Notes under the pieces: model-generated | What the model saw: only the letters and a program-made list of their open reading frames with translations | Databases searched by the model: none | What the model was told of the DNA's origin: nothing | Program-made: the position numbers and the translations under genes | Shown: piece after piece, positions 11,575-22,791 of the stretch | Layout of the letters: every line of letters begins with the position of its first letter | Numbering within the stretch: position 1 is the stretch's first letter | Assembly (NCBI RefSeq): GCF_949987535.1 | Contig: NC_080064.1 | Location: forward strand, 43,977,937 to 44,041,936 | Origin: Balaenoptera acutorostrata | Taxonomy: Eukaryota > Chordata > Mammalia > Artiodactyla > Balaenopteridae | Length of the DNA stretch: 64,000 nt | Reading direction: 5' to 3'

Positions 11575-11934
11575 TTTTGTTTTTTTGTAATAAACTTATT
11601 TACTTTATTTTTGGGTGCATTGGGTCTTCATTGCTGCGTGCAGTCTTTCTCTAGTTGCTGTGAGCGGGGGCTACTCTTCGTTGCAGTGCACGGGCTTCTC
11701 ATTGCGGTGGCTTCTCTTGTTGCAGAGCACGGGCTCCAGGCACGCGGGCTTCAGTAGTTGTGGCACACGGGCTTAGTAGTTGTGGCTCGTGGGCTCTAGA
11801 GCGCAGGCTCAGTAGTTGTGGCGCACGGGCTTAGTTGCTCCGCGGCATGTGGGATCTTCCCAGACCAGGGATTGAACCCATGTCCCCTGCATTGGCAGGG
11901 AGATTCTTAACTACTGCACCACCAGGGAAGTCCC
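11575..11934 (-). mobile_element. CHR SINE, full length, antisense, in the ERVL
   Basis: Reversed full-length CHR ending 'caccagggaagtccc'. The flanks 'tagcttctgtt' (from 11563) and 'tagcttccggtt' (from 11935) are the target duplication. Confidence 0.92.
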
Positions 11935-13073
11935 TAGCTTCCGGTTTTAAGTGCTACCACCTGGCTGCTGTTGCTTCAGAGCCCCATCATTGCCATCATC
12001 AGTGAACCAATTTCTGTGACAGCCTCTACTATAGAGGAGAGCCACCACTTAAATTCTTAGTGATGCTAAGGTCTGTCTCACCAGTGTATTCCTGATGGCC
12101 TTGGTGTGTGGTGTGTCTAATCGGCCCTCTTATGGAACATAATTGTCTGGTGGGTCTTCTGACCTCACATAATATATCCACTCCAGCATTCCCCCTTTCC
12201 TGAGCCTTTAATCCCATTATCCATTCTCTGCCATGGTAATTTAGGCATTTCAACTTCATTCAGTGTGGGCTGTTTTTTCCAGGCTTCTGGAAGTCACCCT
12301 AGCAGTGAGTTACAAAACCCTAAGTCCTTGTCACAGTGGTAATCCCCATATTCTGAGACAGTGGCCTTCCACCTCCCAACCAAACTTTACCTTATTCAGT
12401 AATGTTTTGGCCTCCTTGATTAAGTACTCTCAAAATCCAGCACTGTGGGTATCCTCACTGATCCGGCTGGTGTATGCTGGCTAATTCTTGCAGCAACTTT
12501 GGGGTGTTGTCTCTTTTCTCTCTTATCAGGCCCAAGATGTCCTTAACAGGATTAACATTAATTATTATCATGGAACCAGGAGTGGAGGTGGGGGGCAGAT
12601 CTTGAGGGGAGCTCTTGTTGCCTTGCAGGTGAGAGACCTCTGAAGTGTATTCCTGCACAGTGGGAAGTGCCAACATCATCTCTGCAGACGCTGGGAGTGC
12701 AGAGGAGTCTGGAGAATCAAAATCTTTGGGGGCAGCCATCTTAGTTGTCCCTACCCCATCTATCAGGCTTCCATGTTTTCCAAACCAGGACCCTGACCTT
12801 AGTATAACAAACCTGCCCTGACTGAGCATTCAGCCATCTTTGAAGCATTTCTGCCTTTAACTATCTTTTTCTGCTCTTTCACTGTAAGTGATAAGGACTT
12901 GTTTGTGAGCTACCAGAGAGCCCTCTGGCTTTCACACTTAGTTTCCAATTGTTAGCTGCCCTTTCTAGGGAGTCAGTACAACTAACAGCCAGCCATTCCA
13001 TTGTTCTTATTTGTATTGTTCCCCTTACACTTTTCAGACATCACAGTCATTACACCACACGGCATGTTCCGCT

Positions 13074-13414
13074 TCGTTTTTTTTTAAAATTAATTAATTA
13101 ATTAATTAATTATTGGCTGAGTTGGGTCTTTGTTGCTGCGCATGGGCTTTCTCTAGTTGCAGCGAGCGGGGGGCTACTCTTCGTTGCGGTGCATGGGCTT
13201 CTCATTGCTGTGGCTTCTCTTGTTGCAGAGCACGGGCTCTAAGCGTGCGGGCTTCAGTAGTTGTGGCTTGTGAGCTCTAGAGCGCAGGCTCAGTAGTTGT
13301 GGCGAACGGGCTTAGTTGCTCCACGACATGTGGGATCTTCCCGGACCAGGGCTCAAACCCGTGTCCCCTGCATTGGCAGGCGGATTTTTAACCACTGCGC
13401 CACCAGGGAAGCCC
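13074..13414 (-). mobile_element. CHR SINE, full length, antisense, in the ERVL
   Basis: Reversed CHR with an (AATT)n tail. The imperfect flanks 'gcatgttccgctt' (from 13062) and 'gcgtgttcctctt' (from 13415) suggest an old target duplication. Confidence 0.9.
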
Positions 13415-13629
13415 GCGTGTTCCTCTTTGGAAGCGTTATCCCGAGAAAGTTTTAGCACTTTTCCCAAGAAGGTTTTAGCATTTGGGCTACCATCTTGTTG
13501 CCCGGGGCTGTCTGTGCCTCACATACCACCCAGGATGAGATCCTATTGCCGGTGGGACAGTAAGTGATCTAGTTTCCAAACCCCATTCTTACTTTCTGCT
13601 TTCTCAGTCCATTTCTGGTACCCCCTGTG

Positions 13630-13975
13630 CCAATTTGAGTTCTTCTGGAAGCCGCTGTCAAGACAGAGTTAGGAATACAAGAGGTATAAGGGGGAGGGGG
13701 AGGATTCCTATGAAAGGAAAGGAGAGGAAACAGAATTGGCAGGGAGAGCCTCAGAGTGTGATTCAGATCTGACAGAGTCTCAGACTCGATGAGGGCTCCA
13801 GAGCAAAAATTCTTCATTTAGAGGGTCCTGTATTTGACAGAAATGGCCAGGCTTTAGTGCCGTGATATGATCAGCTGCCCAGGAAGAGAGTAGTAGTCTC
13901 AGCTTGAGCGCTAGGGATCCTGAAGAGACTATAGCTGGAGGCTGCCAGCTGACTTCTAGGCTATGCTATCAATTA
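13630..13975 (-). mobile_element. ERVL-type LTR, right (5') copy, decayed
   Basis: Partner of the LTR at 7621-7945 (shared words listed there). As the provirus is antisense, this is its 5' LTR. The two LTRs are clearly diverged, implying an old insertion. Edges are approximate. Confidence 0.65.
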
Positions 13976-14145
13976 TTGGAGGGTTGGAAGCATATCTTGT
14001 ATTTAACCTATATCCTCGATGAATCTTCTTGTGCTATTCATGCTCTTTTTAATTCCCTCTTTTCTTTTAAGTAGGTACCATGGAAAAAGTGGCTAGTTGA
14101 GTTTGCATATCCAATGATTGTGCAAATGCCTTCTTAAGACAACCG

Positions 14146-14409
14146 TCACACTTTGGCATGCAGCAGAAGTGCCTTATTTGTACTTCCCATTTTTTCACAC
14201 AGATCATTAAAAAGACATTTACTCAAGAGTTCAGGTTTAACAAAATTAATAATTTTTATTGCTTCATCGATGAAGTGAAACTGGCATTTTTTTAAAACTG
14301 AGAGTGCATGGCAGTGAAGAATATGACTACTAATAAAATTTGGTGTTGCCGCCTTGATTCGTGCTAAAGTGCAGACAGTTCTACCCACCACTGCTTTTGC
14401 ACTGTGCAA
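14146..14409 (-). pseudogene. hAT-family transposase fragment (Charlie/ZBED-like)
   Basis: The 87-codon minus-strand frame contains 'ARIKAATPNFISSHILHCHA', 'DEAIKIINFVKPELLSKCLF' and 'LCEKMGSTNKALLLHAKV'. These match in order the catalytic-domain region of Charlie/Buster transposases and the domesticated ZBED and FAM200 proteins. Just upstream on the minus strand, the Cys-Thr-Asp-Gly block that carries the first catalytic Asp is present but in another frame, so a frameshift separates them. No BED finger, full catalytic triad or C-terminal dimerisation domain is present. A relic, not a gene. Confidence 0.78.
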
Positions 14410-14489
14410 ATATGTCCATCAGTACAAATGTCAATACAGTGAAAAAGGCATACTAAGCTGTTATATTTTAGTGTTATTATGAAAAAGTG

Positions 14490-14575
14490 TTTTTTTAATT
14501 GAGATGTAATTCAGATATAACAGTTTCAGGTGTACAACATAATGACTCAATATATGTATGAAAATAGTTTTGACC
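14490..14575 (-). mobile_element. L1 3'-end fragment inserted in the hAT relic
   Basis: 'ttttttaattgagatgtaa', 'ttcagatataacagtttcag' and 'gtgtacaacataatgactc' are reversed L1 3'-end sequence. Confidence 0.65.
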
Positions 14576-14649
14576 TCATATACTTCCTGGAAAATCTTGG
14601 GGATCTCCTCGAGTCTGTGGACCACACTTTAAGAACCACTTAGAGTAGT

Positions 14650-15450
14650 CTAAACTCATTCCATTTTGTGCTTGGATGCTTTCAAGCAGCCTGAACTTTA
14701 CTTTATAAGATTACCTAGCTTGTTTTTAAACTTTCATAACAGCCTGGTTAGATAAGCTCTATTGAGTGTTTAACTGACTTAATCATTAAAAATGTTTTGA
14801 TATTGCTTAGTCTGCACCCTTCCTTGTTTTTAATCCGAATGCTTTACTGCTTGCTCATACCTATTAACTCTACCCTGATGATTTAAAAAAAAAATAGTTT
14901 TAAGGTTTGCACTCCATACTTAACTCTGAACAAATCTCTTAAAAAAGTGCAGCAGTTGATCTTTTGACATTTAAATCCTGTGAGATTCTTGCAACAAAAA
15001 TCCTTGTTTCTCTAGCTCCTTTGGGAAAAGGTAAATAAATTTAGGATTGGTGAAATATTTTTAGCAGACTCGTGAAATGAAAGCAAGTAGAAGTTTAGTT
15101 GCATTGTAGTATTTGCATTTTGTCACCATATCATACAGTGGTTTCTGTGAAATTTGGGGCTGCTTTAAGAGTGAGATGGGACTGCTTTCATTTAGTATAG
15201 TTCTTATTTAAGGGGACTATTAAAATCTCTCATAAGTGGAATTTGAAAATAGAAACAAATTAAGCTTGTGTTACATATTAGATTCCTGAATAGCAAATCC
15301 TAGATGGGTTATCAGGATTCTTTTAGTATACTGACATTTTATTTTATTGATTTTTATTGGAAATAATTGGCAGTTGGTCAGCCTTCATCTGATTCGTGCA
15401 TAAACCTCACCTACTACTCTTCCACTCACTTAATCTTCTCTTTGTCCTTC
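14650..15450. other. Intronic sequence, nothing recognised
   Basis: AT-rich sequence without a repeat family or exon that I can support. Confidence 0.45.
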
Positions 15451-15454
15451 CTCT

Positions 15455-15797
15455 TCCCTCTTCTTGGAACTCTTTTCCCCTAGATATTTGTAGAGTTGCT
15501 TCCTGACATTTAGGTCTTGACAAAAATTCATTTTCTCAGTGAGACTTTCTCTATGTATAAAATTGTAACCCCCAATCTTTCCTTTTCTTCTTAAATTTTT
15601 CTCCTTAACATGTATCATCTAGTTTACCATATAAGTATTTTACATGTTTATGTTGTTTATTCTCCATTTCCATCCATTAGAATGTAAGCTTCACAAGGGC
15701 CAAGGTTTTGCCTGTTTACTTGCAGCTTTATCCCCAATGCTTAGACTTGTGCCAAGAACATAGCAGGTGCCCAAATGTTGGTTAAATGAATATTTAT
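15455..15797 (+). mobile_element. L2 LINE 3' end, sense
   Basis: 'cttggaactcttttccccta', 'tctcagtgagactttctc', 'ttagaatgtaagcttcac' and 'agcaggtgcccaaatgttgg' follow the L2 ORF2 C-terminus and 3' UTR. Confidence 0.88.
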
Positions 15798-15996
15798 ATC
15801 ATATAAATATGAATTATACGTAGATTTTGATTGTAATTATATTTGTTGTAATGAGATTTGACTGAAAATCTTGCTCTTATGAAGTCTTTGTATCCTAGCT
15901 CCCTCTCCTCTTGTTCTCATTTTGATCTCAGTCTATAGCAAGCTCTTATATATATATGTGTGTCTATATCTATGTATATTGTTTAAAAAGATTTTT

Positions 15997-16308
15997 TTTT
16001 TAAATAAATACATTTATTTATTTATTTATTTTTGGCTGTGTTGGGTCTTCGTTTCTGTGGAGGGCTTTCTCTAGTTGCGGCGAGCAGGGGCCACTCTTCA
16101 TTGGAGTGCGCGGGCCTCTCACTGTCGCGGCCTCTCACTGTCGCGGCCTCTCGTTGCGGAGCACAGGCTCCAGATGCGCAGGCTCAGTAGTTGTGGCTCA
16201 CGGGCCTAGTTGCTCCGCGGCATGTGGGATCTTCCCAGACCAGGGCTCGAACCCGTGTCCCCTGCATTGGCAGGCAGATTCTCAACCACTGCGCCACCTG
16301 GGAAGCCC
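15997..16308 (-). mobile_element. CHR SINE (younger 'B' type), antisense
   Basis: Reversed CHR flanked by aaaaagattttt (15985-15996) and aagaagattttt (16309-16320). It has the 'cctctcactgtcgcgg' body variant, here locally duplicated (16112-16150 area). Most CpGs are kept, so it is relatively young. Confidence 0.95.
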
Positions 16309-16373
16309 AAGAAGATTTTTTAAAAAATACTTCTTTCCTCTTTTTTTCCAAATCTCCCAAATTTCACGTCTCT

Positions 16374-16687
16374 CTTTTTTTTTTTTTTTTAATAAATTTA
16401 TTTATTTATTTATTTATTTATTTTTGTCTGTGTTGGGTCTTCGTTTCTGTGCAAGGGCTTTCTCTAGTTGTGGCGAGTGGGGGCCACTCTTCATCGCGGT
16501 GCGCGGGCCTCTCACTGTCGCGGCCTCTCTTGTTGCGGAGCACAGGCTCCAGACGCGCAGGCTCAGTAGTTGTGGCTCACGGGCCCAGTTGCTCCGCGGC
16601 ATGTGGGATCTTCCCAGACCAGGGCTTGAACCCGTGTCCCCTGCATTGGCAGGCAGCTTCTCAACCACTGCGCCACCAGGGAAGCCC
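16374..16687 (-). mobile_element. CHR SINE (younger 'B' type), antisense, adjacent to another
   Basis: Perfect target duplication tcacgtctct at 16364-16373 and 16688-16697. It lies 65 bp from the copy at 15997-16308, in the same orientation and of the same subtype. Confidence 0.96.
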
Positions 16688-16812
16688 TCACGTCTCTTTT
16701 AATACTCAGTTCAATGCTTTTCCATGAAGACTTTTCAGATTATTCTAAGCTGTAATGATTTCTGTTTCCTCTAAGTTTTATAATATATTAATATTTGTAC
16801 GTCTTTTACATT

Positions 16813-16945
16813 CTTTTTTGAAGTTTCTTTCTTTCCTTTTTTTTTTTTTGCTGTGCAGCTTGCAGGATCTTAGTTCCCCAACCAGGGATTGAACGCAGTA
16901 GTGAAAGCACAGAGTCCTAACCACTGGACTGCCAGGGAATTCCTG
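16813..16945 (-). mobile_element. Short tRNA-derived SINE (Bov-tA/CHR-2-like), antisense
   Basis: Only the tRNA-like part and tail are present ('ccaaccagggattgaacg', 'ccactggactgccaggga'). Target duplication cttttacatt at 16803-16812 and 16946-16955. Confidence 0.9.
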
Positions 16946-17107
16946 CTTTTACATTTGTCATGTAATTTTTCTGATTTCTGACTTGTATTTTGCATTTTTA
17001 CCTAACTTTTCATGAGTATATGTCTTCCTAATTCTCCACTACATATTCATAAGTTTTTTGAGAAAGGAAAATTATATTTCTTAGTAGTGCCCAGTGAAGT
17101 ATTTTAC

Positions 17108-18640
17108 ATTCATTCATTTATTTGCTCATTTAACAACAGTTATTGACACATTTACTCTGGCAAGACTGTGCTTAAGTGTTGAAGATAGAAAGAGGAATAA
17201 GACATCCTTGCTATCAAAGAATTAAAGGGCTAGTTGGGAAGGCAAATATGTAAATAATTAAATGCACCAGGTTCAGCGAGGACGATCAGTTCCACCATGG
17301 CTTTACTGAAATGGTGATGCTTGTGTTCAATATTGAAAAATTAGTAGGAGTTTGCCAGGAGGATAAAAAAGAGAGGGACAGTTTAAGCAAAGGAAACCTT
17401 GGGCACAAACATGTGGTGGTATGTGAAACAACGTTTTATTTGGGGAACTGCAAGTAGTGTGGTATGGCAGTTTTAAGTGAGGACAGGAGAGGAAGTAGAG
17501 ACCTAGGCATGGAGCCAGATGATGAAAAGCTTCATATACTATTTAAAAGAGTTAGATTTTTTTAATTTTAGGTAGGGCATGGGGAAACCAGTGAAGAGTT
17601 AAAAATGGTAGACCAATTGGTCATTGAGCTTTTAGAACAATTATTTTGGTGTCAGTATAGCAGATGGGTTGGAGGAGGACCAGAATGGATACAGGTATAC
17701 CACTTGGGAAACTATTGAAATCTAAGCCAGAGATGGTAGTATGAATTAGGGTAATAACATCTGAGATAAAGAAAAAAGGTTGGATGCAGGAGGTATTTAA
17801 GACTTAGAAATGTTAGGATTGTTTGGACATAGTTGATGAGGAGAATGGTTCCTAGGTGTCTGGCCTGGGATTATTGAATGTATGGTGAAACCTTTACTTC
17901 TGGATGCAGGAGGTATAATAGGTTTTAGGGAGTAGTTAAAGCCACAAGAGTGGATGAAACCATCCAGTGAGAACAAGTAGAGTGAAGACAGAAGAGGTCT
18001 GAGAACATAACTGGATAAAAATCATACTTACTAGACACACAGGGGGAAAGCCCACAGAAGGAGACAGAGAAGGAAAATCCATAGAAAGTACTATCAAGTT
18101 TTGTAGGAGAAAGGAAAGAGAGGTGTTTTTTAAAATTAATTAATTTTATTTTTGGCTGCGTTGGGTCTTCGTTGCTGCGCATGGGCTTTCTCTAGTTGCG
18201 GTGCACGGGCTTCTCACTGGGGTGGCTTCTCCCTGGGTTGGCTTCTCTTGTTGCGGAGCATGGGCTCTAGGCCCACAGGGGGCTTCAGTAGTTGTGGTGC
18301 ACGGGCTTAGTTGCTCTGTGGCATGTGGGATCTTCCCGGACCAGGGATTGAACCCGTGTCCCCTGCATTGGCAGGCGGATTCTTAACCACTGCGCCACCA
18401 GGGAAGCCCCAGAAGAAGAGTTTTAAAAAGGAGTATTCAGCTGTGTTGGTTCCTCTGCATAGGCTAAGATGAGGCTTTAAAGTGTATATTGGGCTTGGCA
18501 ATTAGAAAGCATTCAGACAGTTTCAGTGGCTTGAAGAGAGAGTGGATCAGTAAATTTTTTTAAAAAAGCACTTGACTGTGAAGGGAAGGTGAAAAGGCAG
18601 TAACTAGAGGGGAATGTAGAGTTGAAGGAAAGGTTTTAAT
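17108..18640 (-). mobile_element. Long L2 LINE, antisense, split by a CHR
   Basis: It begins with the reversed L2 3' end (target-like 'cattcatttatttgctc') and continues through reversed ORF2 up to reverse-transcriptase-level sequence around 18410-18640. The CHR at 18124-18409 interrupts it. Minus-strand coding is broken by stops and frameshifts. Confidence 0.75.
18124..18409 (-). mobile_element. CHR SINE, antisense, body deletion
   Basis: Reversed CHR lacking part of the body after 'ctctagttgcgg', so shorter than the 330-bp form. Inserted in L2. Confidence 0.92.
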
Positions 18641-19265
18641 GCTTGCTATTAAAAGATTAAAAGATTCCTGTTATTAAAAGATATCTGAAGATATTTATAG
18701 ACCATTAGAGGAAGAAGTTGAAAAGACAGAGGGCATAGACACTCAGTGCTTGTTGGGATGTAGACTGGTTTCAGAATTAATTGATGTGTGTATTGGGAAA
18801 TAAATTAATCTACAGTTAGCTAGACTAATTATGAATGTTTAGGATATATTTTTGTTAAAATTTATTAGAGTAGCAACCACTAACAAATAGAACACTCAAA
18901 GTCAATTTTAGAAGTCAGAGAGTAGTTAGAGATTTTCTAGGCTAGTTCCTTCATTGGACAGATGAGTGAATTGAGATCTAGGTTAGTCCTTTTAAGTTAT
19001 TTAAGTCTTTTAAGTTATTAATTTTATCTAAAATTAATTAAATTAAGAAGCTTATGTACTTGAATTTCCTTTTTCAGGACCAGTCTTTTGTTACACATAT
19101 GCTTGTTTAGATAAAATACTTCCAATTTTTAAGATTTTCTAATTACACATGTGACTTTAAAAAATAACAACAACAAAAGACCAGCCTAGACAAGTCAACA
19201 TGCGTACTTTAAAAAGAATGACTTATGCAGGAGTCTCATGCCTCAGATTCCACATTCACCTCAAA
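18641..19265. other. Intronic sequence, nothing recognised
   Basis: AT-rich; no repeat or exon recognised. Confidence 0.4.
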
Positions 19266-19269
19266 TATC

Positions 19270-19436
19270 TCTTTTGATCTTTCCTGCTTTCTGTCAGCTG
19301 AACTAAATGCTGTGTCTCTGTATACCCATCTGTCATGGATTATATTGTATTGTCAGCCCCTCCCCCCATTGGGCTGGAAATTTCTTATTTTCAGAGCTCT
19401 TAGAATAGCTCTTGAGCATATATAGTAGGTGATCGG
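19270..19436 (+). mobile_element. L2 3'-end fragment, sense
   Basis: 'gggctggaaatttcttattt' followed by 'gagcatatatagtaggtgat' follows the L2 3' UTR. Confidence 0.55.
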
Positions 19437-19449
19437 TAAATATATTCTT

Positions 19450-19566
19450 TTTTTTCAGGGGCTATGCCACGCAGCTTGTGGAATCTTAGTTCTCTGACCA
19501 GGAATCAAACTGGGGCCTTGGCGCTGAAAGCACGGAGCCCTAACCACTGGACTGCCAGGGAATTCC
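19450..19566 (-). mobile_element. Short tRNA-derived SINE, antisense
   Basis: Reversed tRNA-like SINE ('ggactgccagggaattcc'). Target duplication taaatatattctt (19437-19449) and taaatatgttctt (19567-19579), one mismatch. Confidence 0.92.
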
Positions 19567-19579
19567 TAAATATGTTCTT

Positions 19580-20744
19580 GAGTAGATATATGCTTGGATG
19601 AATTCATAGACTGGACAAAAAGATAGACTTTCCTTCTGTTCATGCATGAATTTGCCAGTGTCCAAGGCAAGGAAATGTCCTAAACCTGCAGAGGTACCAC
19701 TCTCACTCTGGATAAGTTTCAGCAGTCTTTGAATTTATGAGCTTTATTTTCAGTGTTTAGGTGTAGTAGTAGTAGTCTCCCTGCCTGCCACCCGCTTGAA
19801 GCTTCATAATCACATGTATTTGTTGAGTTGTCTGCCTTCAGCCTCCATATTTATAATACTGGATGTTTCAAAGATATAATTGATGTAAACCAGTGTCTTC
19901 CTTACCAGTTATGAGTTGTCTTTTATTGTGAAGATTAGCCAGAAAATGTGTTTAAGTTTTTGAAAATTGTGAACATACTTTTAGAATTCCTTTATTGTTA
20001 GGTGCTTTCCCTCTTCTGTTATTCTTTCAGCTTTGTCTTTAATACAAGCTTGTCAGAGCTTTTCCTTTTATAAAAATAATTTTTAAAAGACAGTTAAAGT
20101 AGGGGTGGATGGGGCTGTAGACAGGACATCATGGAGTTTTATAAACTCATGCAACTGTTAGGTAACTTAATACAGTTTTTATCCTTGGGACTATACCTTT
20201 CTAGCTGGCAACTTTAAATTAGATTATTTCATGTTTCTGGTTGTCCTTTTGGTGTTTCTTTAATGACAAGTGTGGATGCCTCCCTAGGGGTTCTTATTTT
20301 AGATTGCTTAGGGTGGTGTTGGAGAAAGTGTTACTTTTGCTCAAATATTTTTTTGTAGTATTTTAAAAGTAATATTAAACAGGTCAACATGACATTTTTG
20401 TGGCTTAACTACTTTCAAAGCTTCAAGGAAAATAATTTTGAAGTCAGCTTTTTCAGATTTATTTATTTATTTATTTTTGTCCTGCTCAAAACCAAAATTC
20501 TTTCTTTGCTGTCTAGGAGGATTATGACTGATAATGATCCTTTAGATTTAAAAAGTTACTAATGTTCAGTATAAAAGAATTGATAAAAAGCTTTGTAAAT
20601 CCATTGATATACTATTTTTTGTTTTGGGGAGTAGAACCTTTTAGGTCTGTCCCTCTAGTACAGCACCACATGCCCATTCCCAGATTTATCCTCTTCTTAA
20701 GAAGTGTTTGATATTTTAATCATCTACTTGTCCAGCCTTTTCAT
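19580..20744. other. Intronic sequence; only a short (TTTA)n at about 20456-20478
   Basis: No exon or repeat family recognised apart from the simple repeat. Confidence 0.45.
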
Positions 20745-20930
20745 TTAGGAGGTAATAATTGTACCTTACAGAGTGCTTTCTCTTTTGATTTTCATAGCAA
20801 TCAAGTAAAGGGTTAGGGCAGATAATTTTATTATCCCCATTTAGGAGGAATTAAAAAACAGGTAAAAAGAAGTTAAACAACTTTTATAATGTCACACTAT
20901 GCTAAAAGATTGTAAATTCACATGGAGAGC
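20745..20930 (-). mobile_element. MIR SINE, antisense
   Basis: 'ttttattatccccatttagg' with 'caacttttataatgtcacac' is reversed MIR. Confidence 0.7.
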
Positions 20931-21418
20931 CTTATTTTGACAAAATTGTCAATGCTTAGTGTAGGTACTTTTCATGAAATTACAAGCTGGGAAATGTTCA
21001 GGAATGTCTAAAATTCCTTTGCTTAGCTTTGTTAGACAATTCATATTAGTCCCTGATAAATCAAACAAATAAAATATGCTATTTATTGAGTTAGAAGTTT
21101 TAATATAGAGCTTTGCTAAACACTTCAAAATCCTTTGTTAAAAATAAAATTGCCTAGTTTCTTCAGCATTTATCATAGTTGGCATTTGATGAAAGTTTTG
21201 AAGAATATGATTTGATTAAAAATAATAGATTTGAAGAAAAAAAATAATAGATTTGTAGTTTTGTAGCCCTTAAAATGAATTTGTTGTGAGAGTACTGGTT
21301 GTTAATTTTCCCATTTTATAATTGAAGATTCATTACAATGGCTTTTATATGCTAGATTGATGGACATGGCCGAGCATGCATGTTAAGATCAGGCAGATTA
21401 GAAATAATAGTTATTTCT
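20931..21418. other. Intronic sequence, nothing recognised
   Basis: No repeat or exon recognised. A short local repeat 'aaaataatagatttg' occurs twice around 21220-21255. Confidence 0.4.
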
Positions 21419-22308
21419 AGTTTTATTTAAAAAATAACTTTATTGAGTTATAATGCACATACCATAAAATTCACCTATTTAAAGTATACAATTCAGTGGT
21501 GAGAGTTGTACAACTATCACCACTATCTAGTTTTAGAGCAATTTCATCACCCCCATAGAAACTCCTTTCTGATTAGCACCCATTCCCTGTTTCCTTTCAT
21601 CACCCTTCCTCGGTCCCTGGTAACCACTAATCTGTTTTTTGTCTCTATGGATTTCTCTATTCTGGATATTTCATATAAGTGGCATCTGGCTTCTTTCACT
21701 TAACAAAATATTTTAAAGGTTCATCCATGTTTGTAACATGTATCAATACTTCATTTCTTTTTATTACTGAATAAGACTTTATTGCATATACCACATTTTA
21801 TTTATCCATTCATCAGTTAATGGACATTTGGCTTGTTAACACTTTTTGGTTATTGTACACAGCGCTGCTATGAACAGTTGTGTATAAATTTTTATGTAGG
21901 CATATTCTCTTGAGTGTTTACCTAGGAGTGAAATTGTTGGGTCATATGGTTATCTCTATGTTCACCTTTTGGAGGAACTGCCAAACTGGTTTACAAAGCT
22001 GCTGCACCACTTTACTTTCCTGTCCAGTGTTATCAGGGTTCCAATTTCTTCATCTCATTAACACTTGCTATTGTTTTGTCTTTTGGATTCTAGCCATCCT
22101 AGGGGTTGTGAAGTGATAATCTCATTGTCATTTTGATTTGCATTTCCCTAGTGACTAATGACTTGAGCATCTTTTCATGTGCTTGTTGTCTATTTGCATA
22201 TCTACTTTGGAGAAATGTCTTTTCAAATTCTTTGCCTGTTTTTAACTGGGTTATTTGTCTTTTTTATTTTTGATTGTGAGAATTAAAAAAAATATGTATC
22301 CTATATGT

Positions 22309-22450
22309 AGGGACTTCCCTGATGGTCCAGTGGTTAAGATTTCACTCTCCCAGTGCAGAGGGCATGGGTTTGATCCCTGGTCAGGAATATCGGGCATGCC
22401 ATGTGGCATGGCCAAAAAAAAAAAAAAAAAGATATACACACACACACACA
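22309..22450 (+). mobile_element. Short tRNA-derived SINE, sense, with A and CA tail
   Basis: Sense head 'acttccctgatggtccagtg' followed by an A17 tail and (CA)n. The flanks 'tcctatatgt' (22299-22308) and 'tcctatatat' (22451-22460) are a target duplication. Confidence 0.92.
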
Positions 22451-22791
22451 TCCTATATATCTTTATATATTCTGTAAGTCTCTTATCAGATATGATTTAC
22501 AAATATTTTCTCCCATTCTGTGGCTGTCTTTTCACTTTCATGATGGTATTCTTTGAGGCACAAAAGTTTTAAATTTTGTTGAAGATTTAATCTAGTATTT
22601 TCTTTTGTTACTTGTTCTTTTGGTGTCCTATTTAAGAAATCATTGTTTAATCCAAGGCCACAAAGATTTTCTTTTATGTTTTCTTTTAAGAGTTTTAGCT
22701 CTTGCATTTAGGTTTAGGGTTTGTCATAGATGGCATTTATCAGGTTGCGGAAGTTCCCTTATGTCCCTAGTTTGTTGGGTGTTTTTATCAT

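Larger units (their letters stand above)
7946..13560 (-). pseudogene. ERVL-type endogenous retrovirus interior (gag-pol remains), antisense, inactivated
   Basis: Read on the minus strand, this lies between the two related LTRs and shows class III (ERVL) pol features. The 10,080-10,170 area is the reverse of a conserved ERVL pol stretch. At 10420-10443 the reverse transcriptase active-site box is visible but broken: the Tyr codon is a stop and the first Asp is Ser. A 124-codon open frame at 12455-12829 lies where gag/protease remains would be, but I do not recognise it. Stops and frameshifts occur throughout. The interior is interrupted by CHR SINEs at 8257, 11575 and 13074 and by a short L1 3' end at about 8889. 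It cannot encode a working protein. Confidence 0.72.
14100..14645 (-). mobile_element. hAT (Charlie-like) DNA transposon relic
   Basis: The right end reads 'ggaccacactttaagaacca', matching the Charlie terminal inverted repeat, preceded by 'gttttgacctcata', the usual subterminal sequence. The interior on the minus strand encodes a hAT transposase fragment (14146-14409). A roughly 90-bp L1 3' piece is inserted at about 14490-14575. The left terminus is not resolved. Confidence 0.75.

Noticed and set aside
12455..12829. Intact 124-codon frame in the ERVL that might be a domesticated gene
   Set aside because: No start or splice context, no recognised domain, and the surrounding ERVL is decayed; no evidence of retention beyond chance.
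16106..16727. Open frames of up to 198 codons over the CHR pair
   Set aside because: They read through antisense CHR SINEs; CpG-rich SINE bodies lack stops and produce such frames in nearly every copy (also 23653-24142, 52926-53268, 54688-54999).
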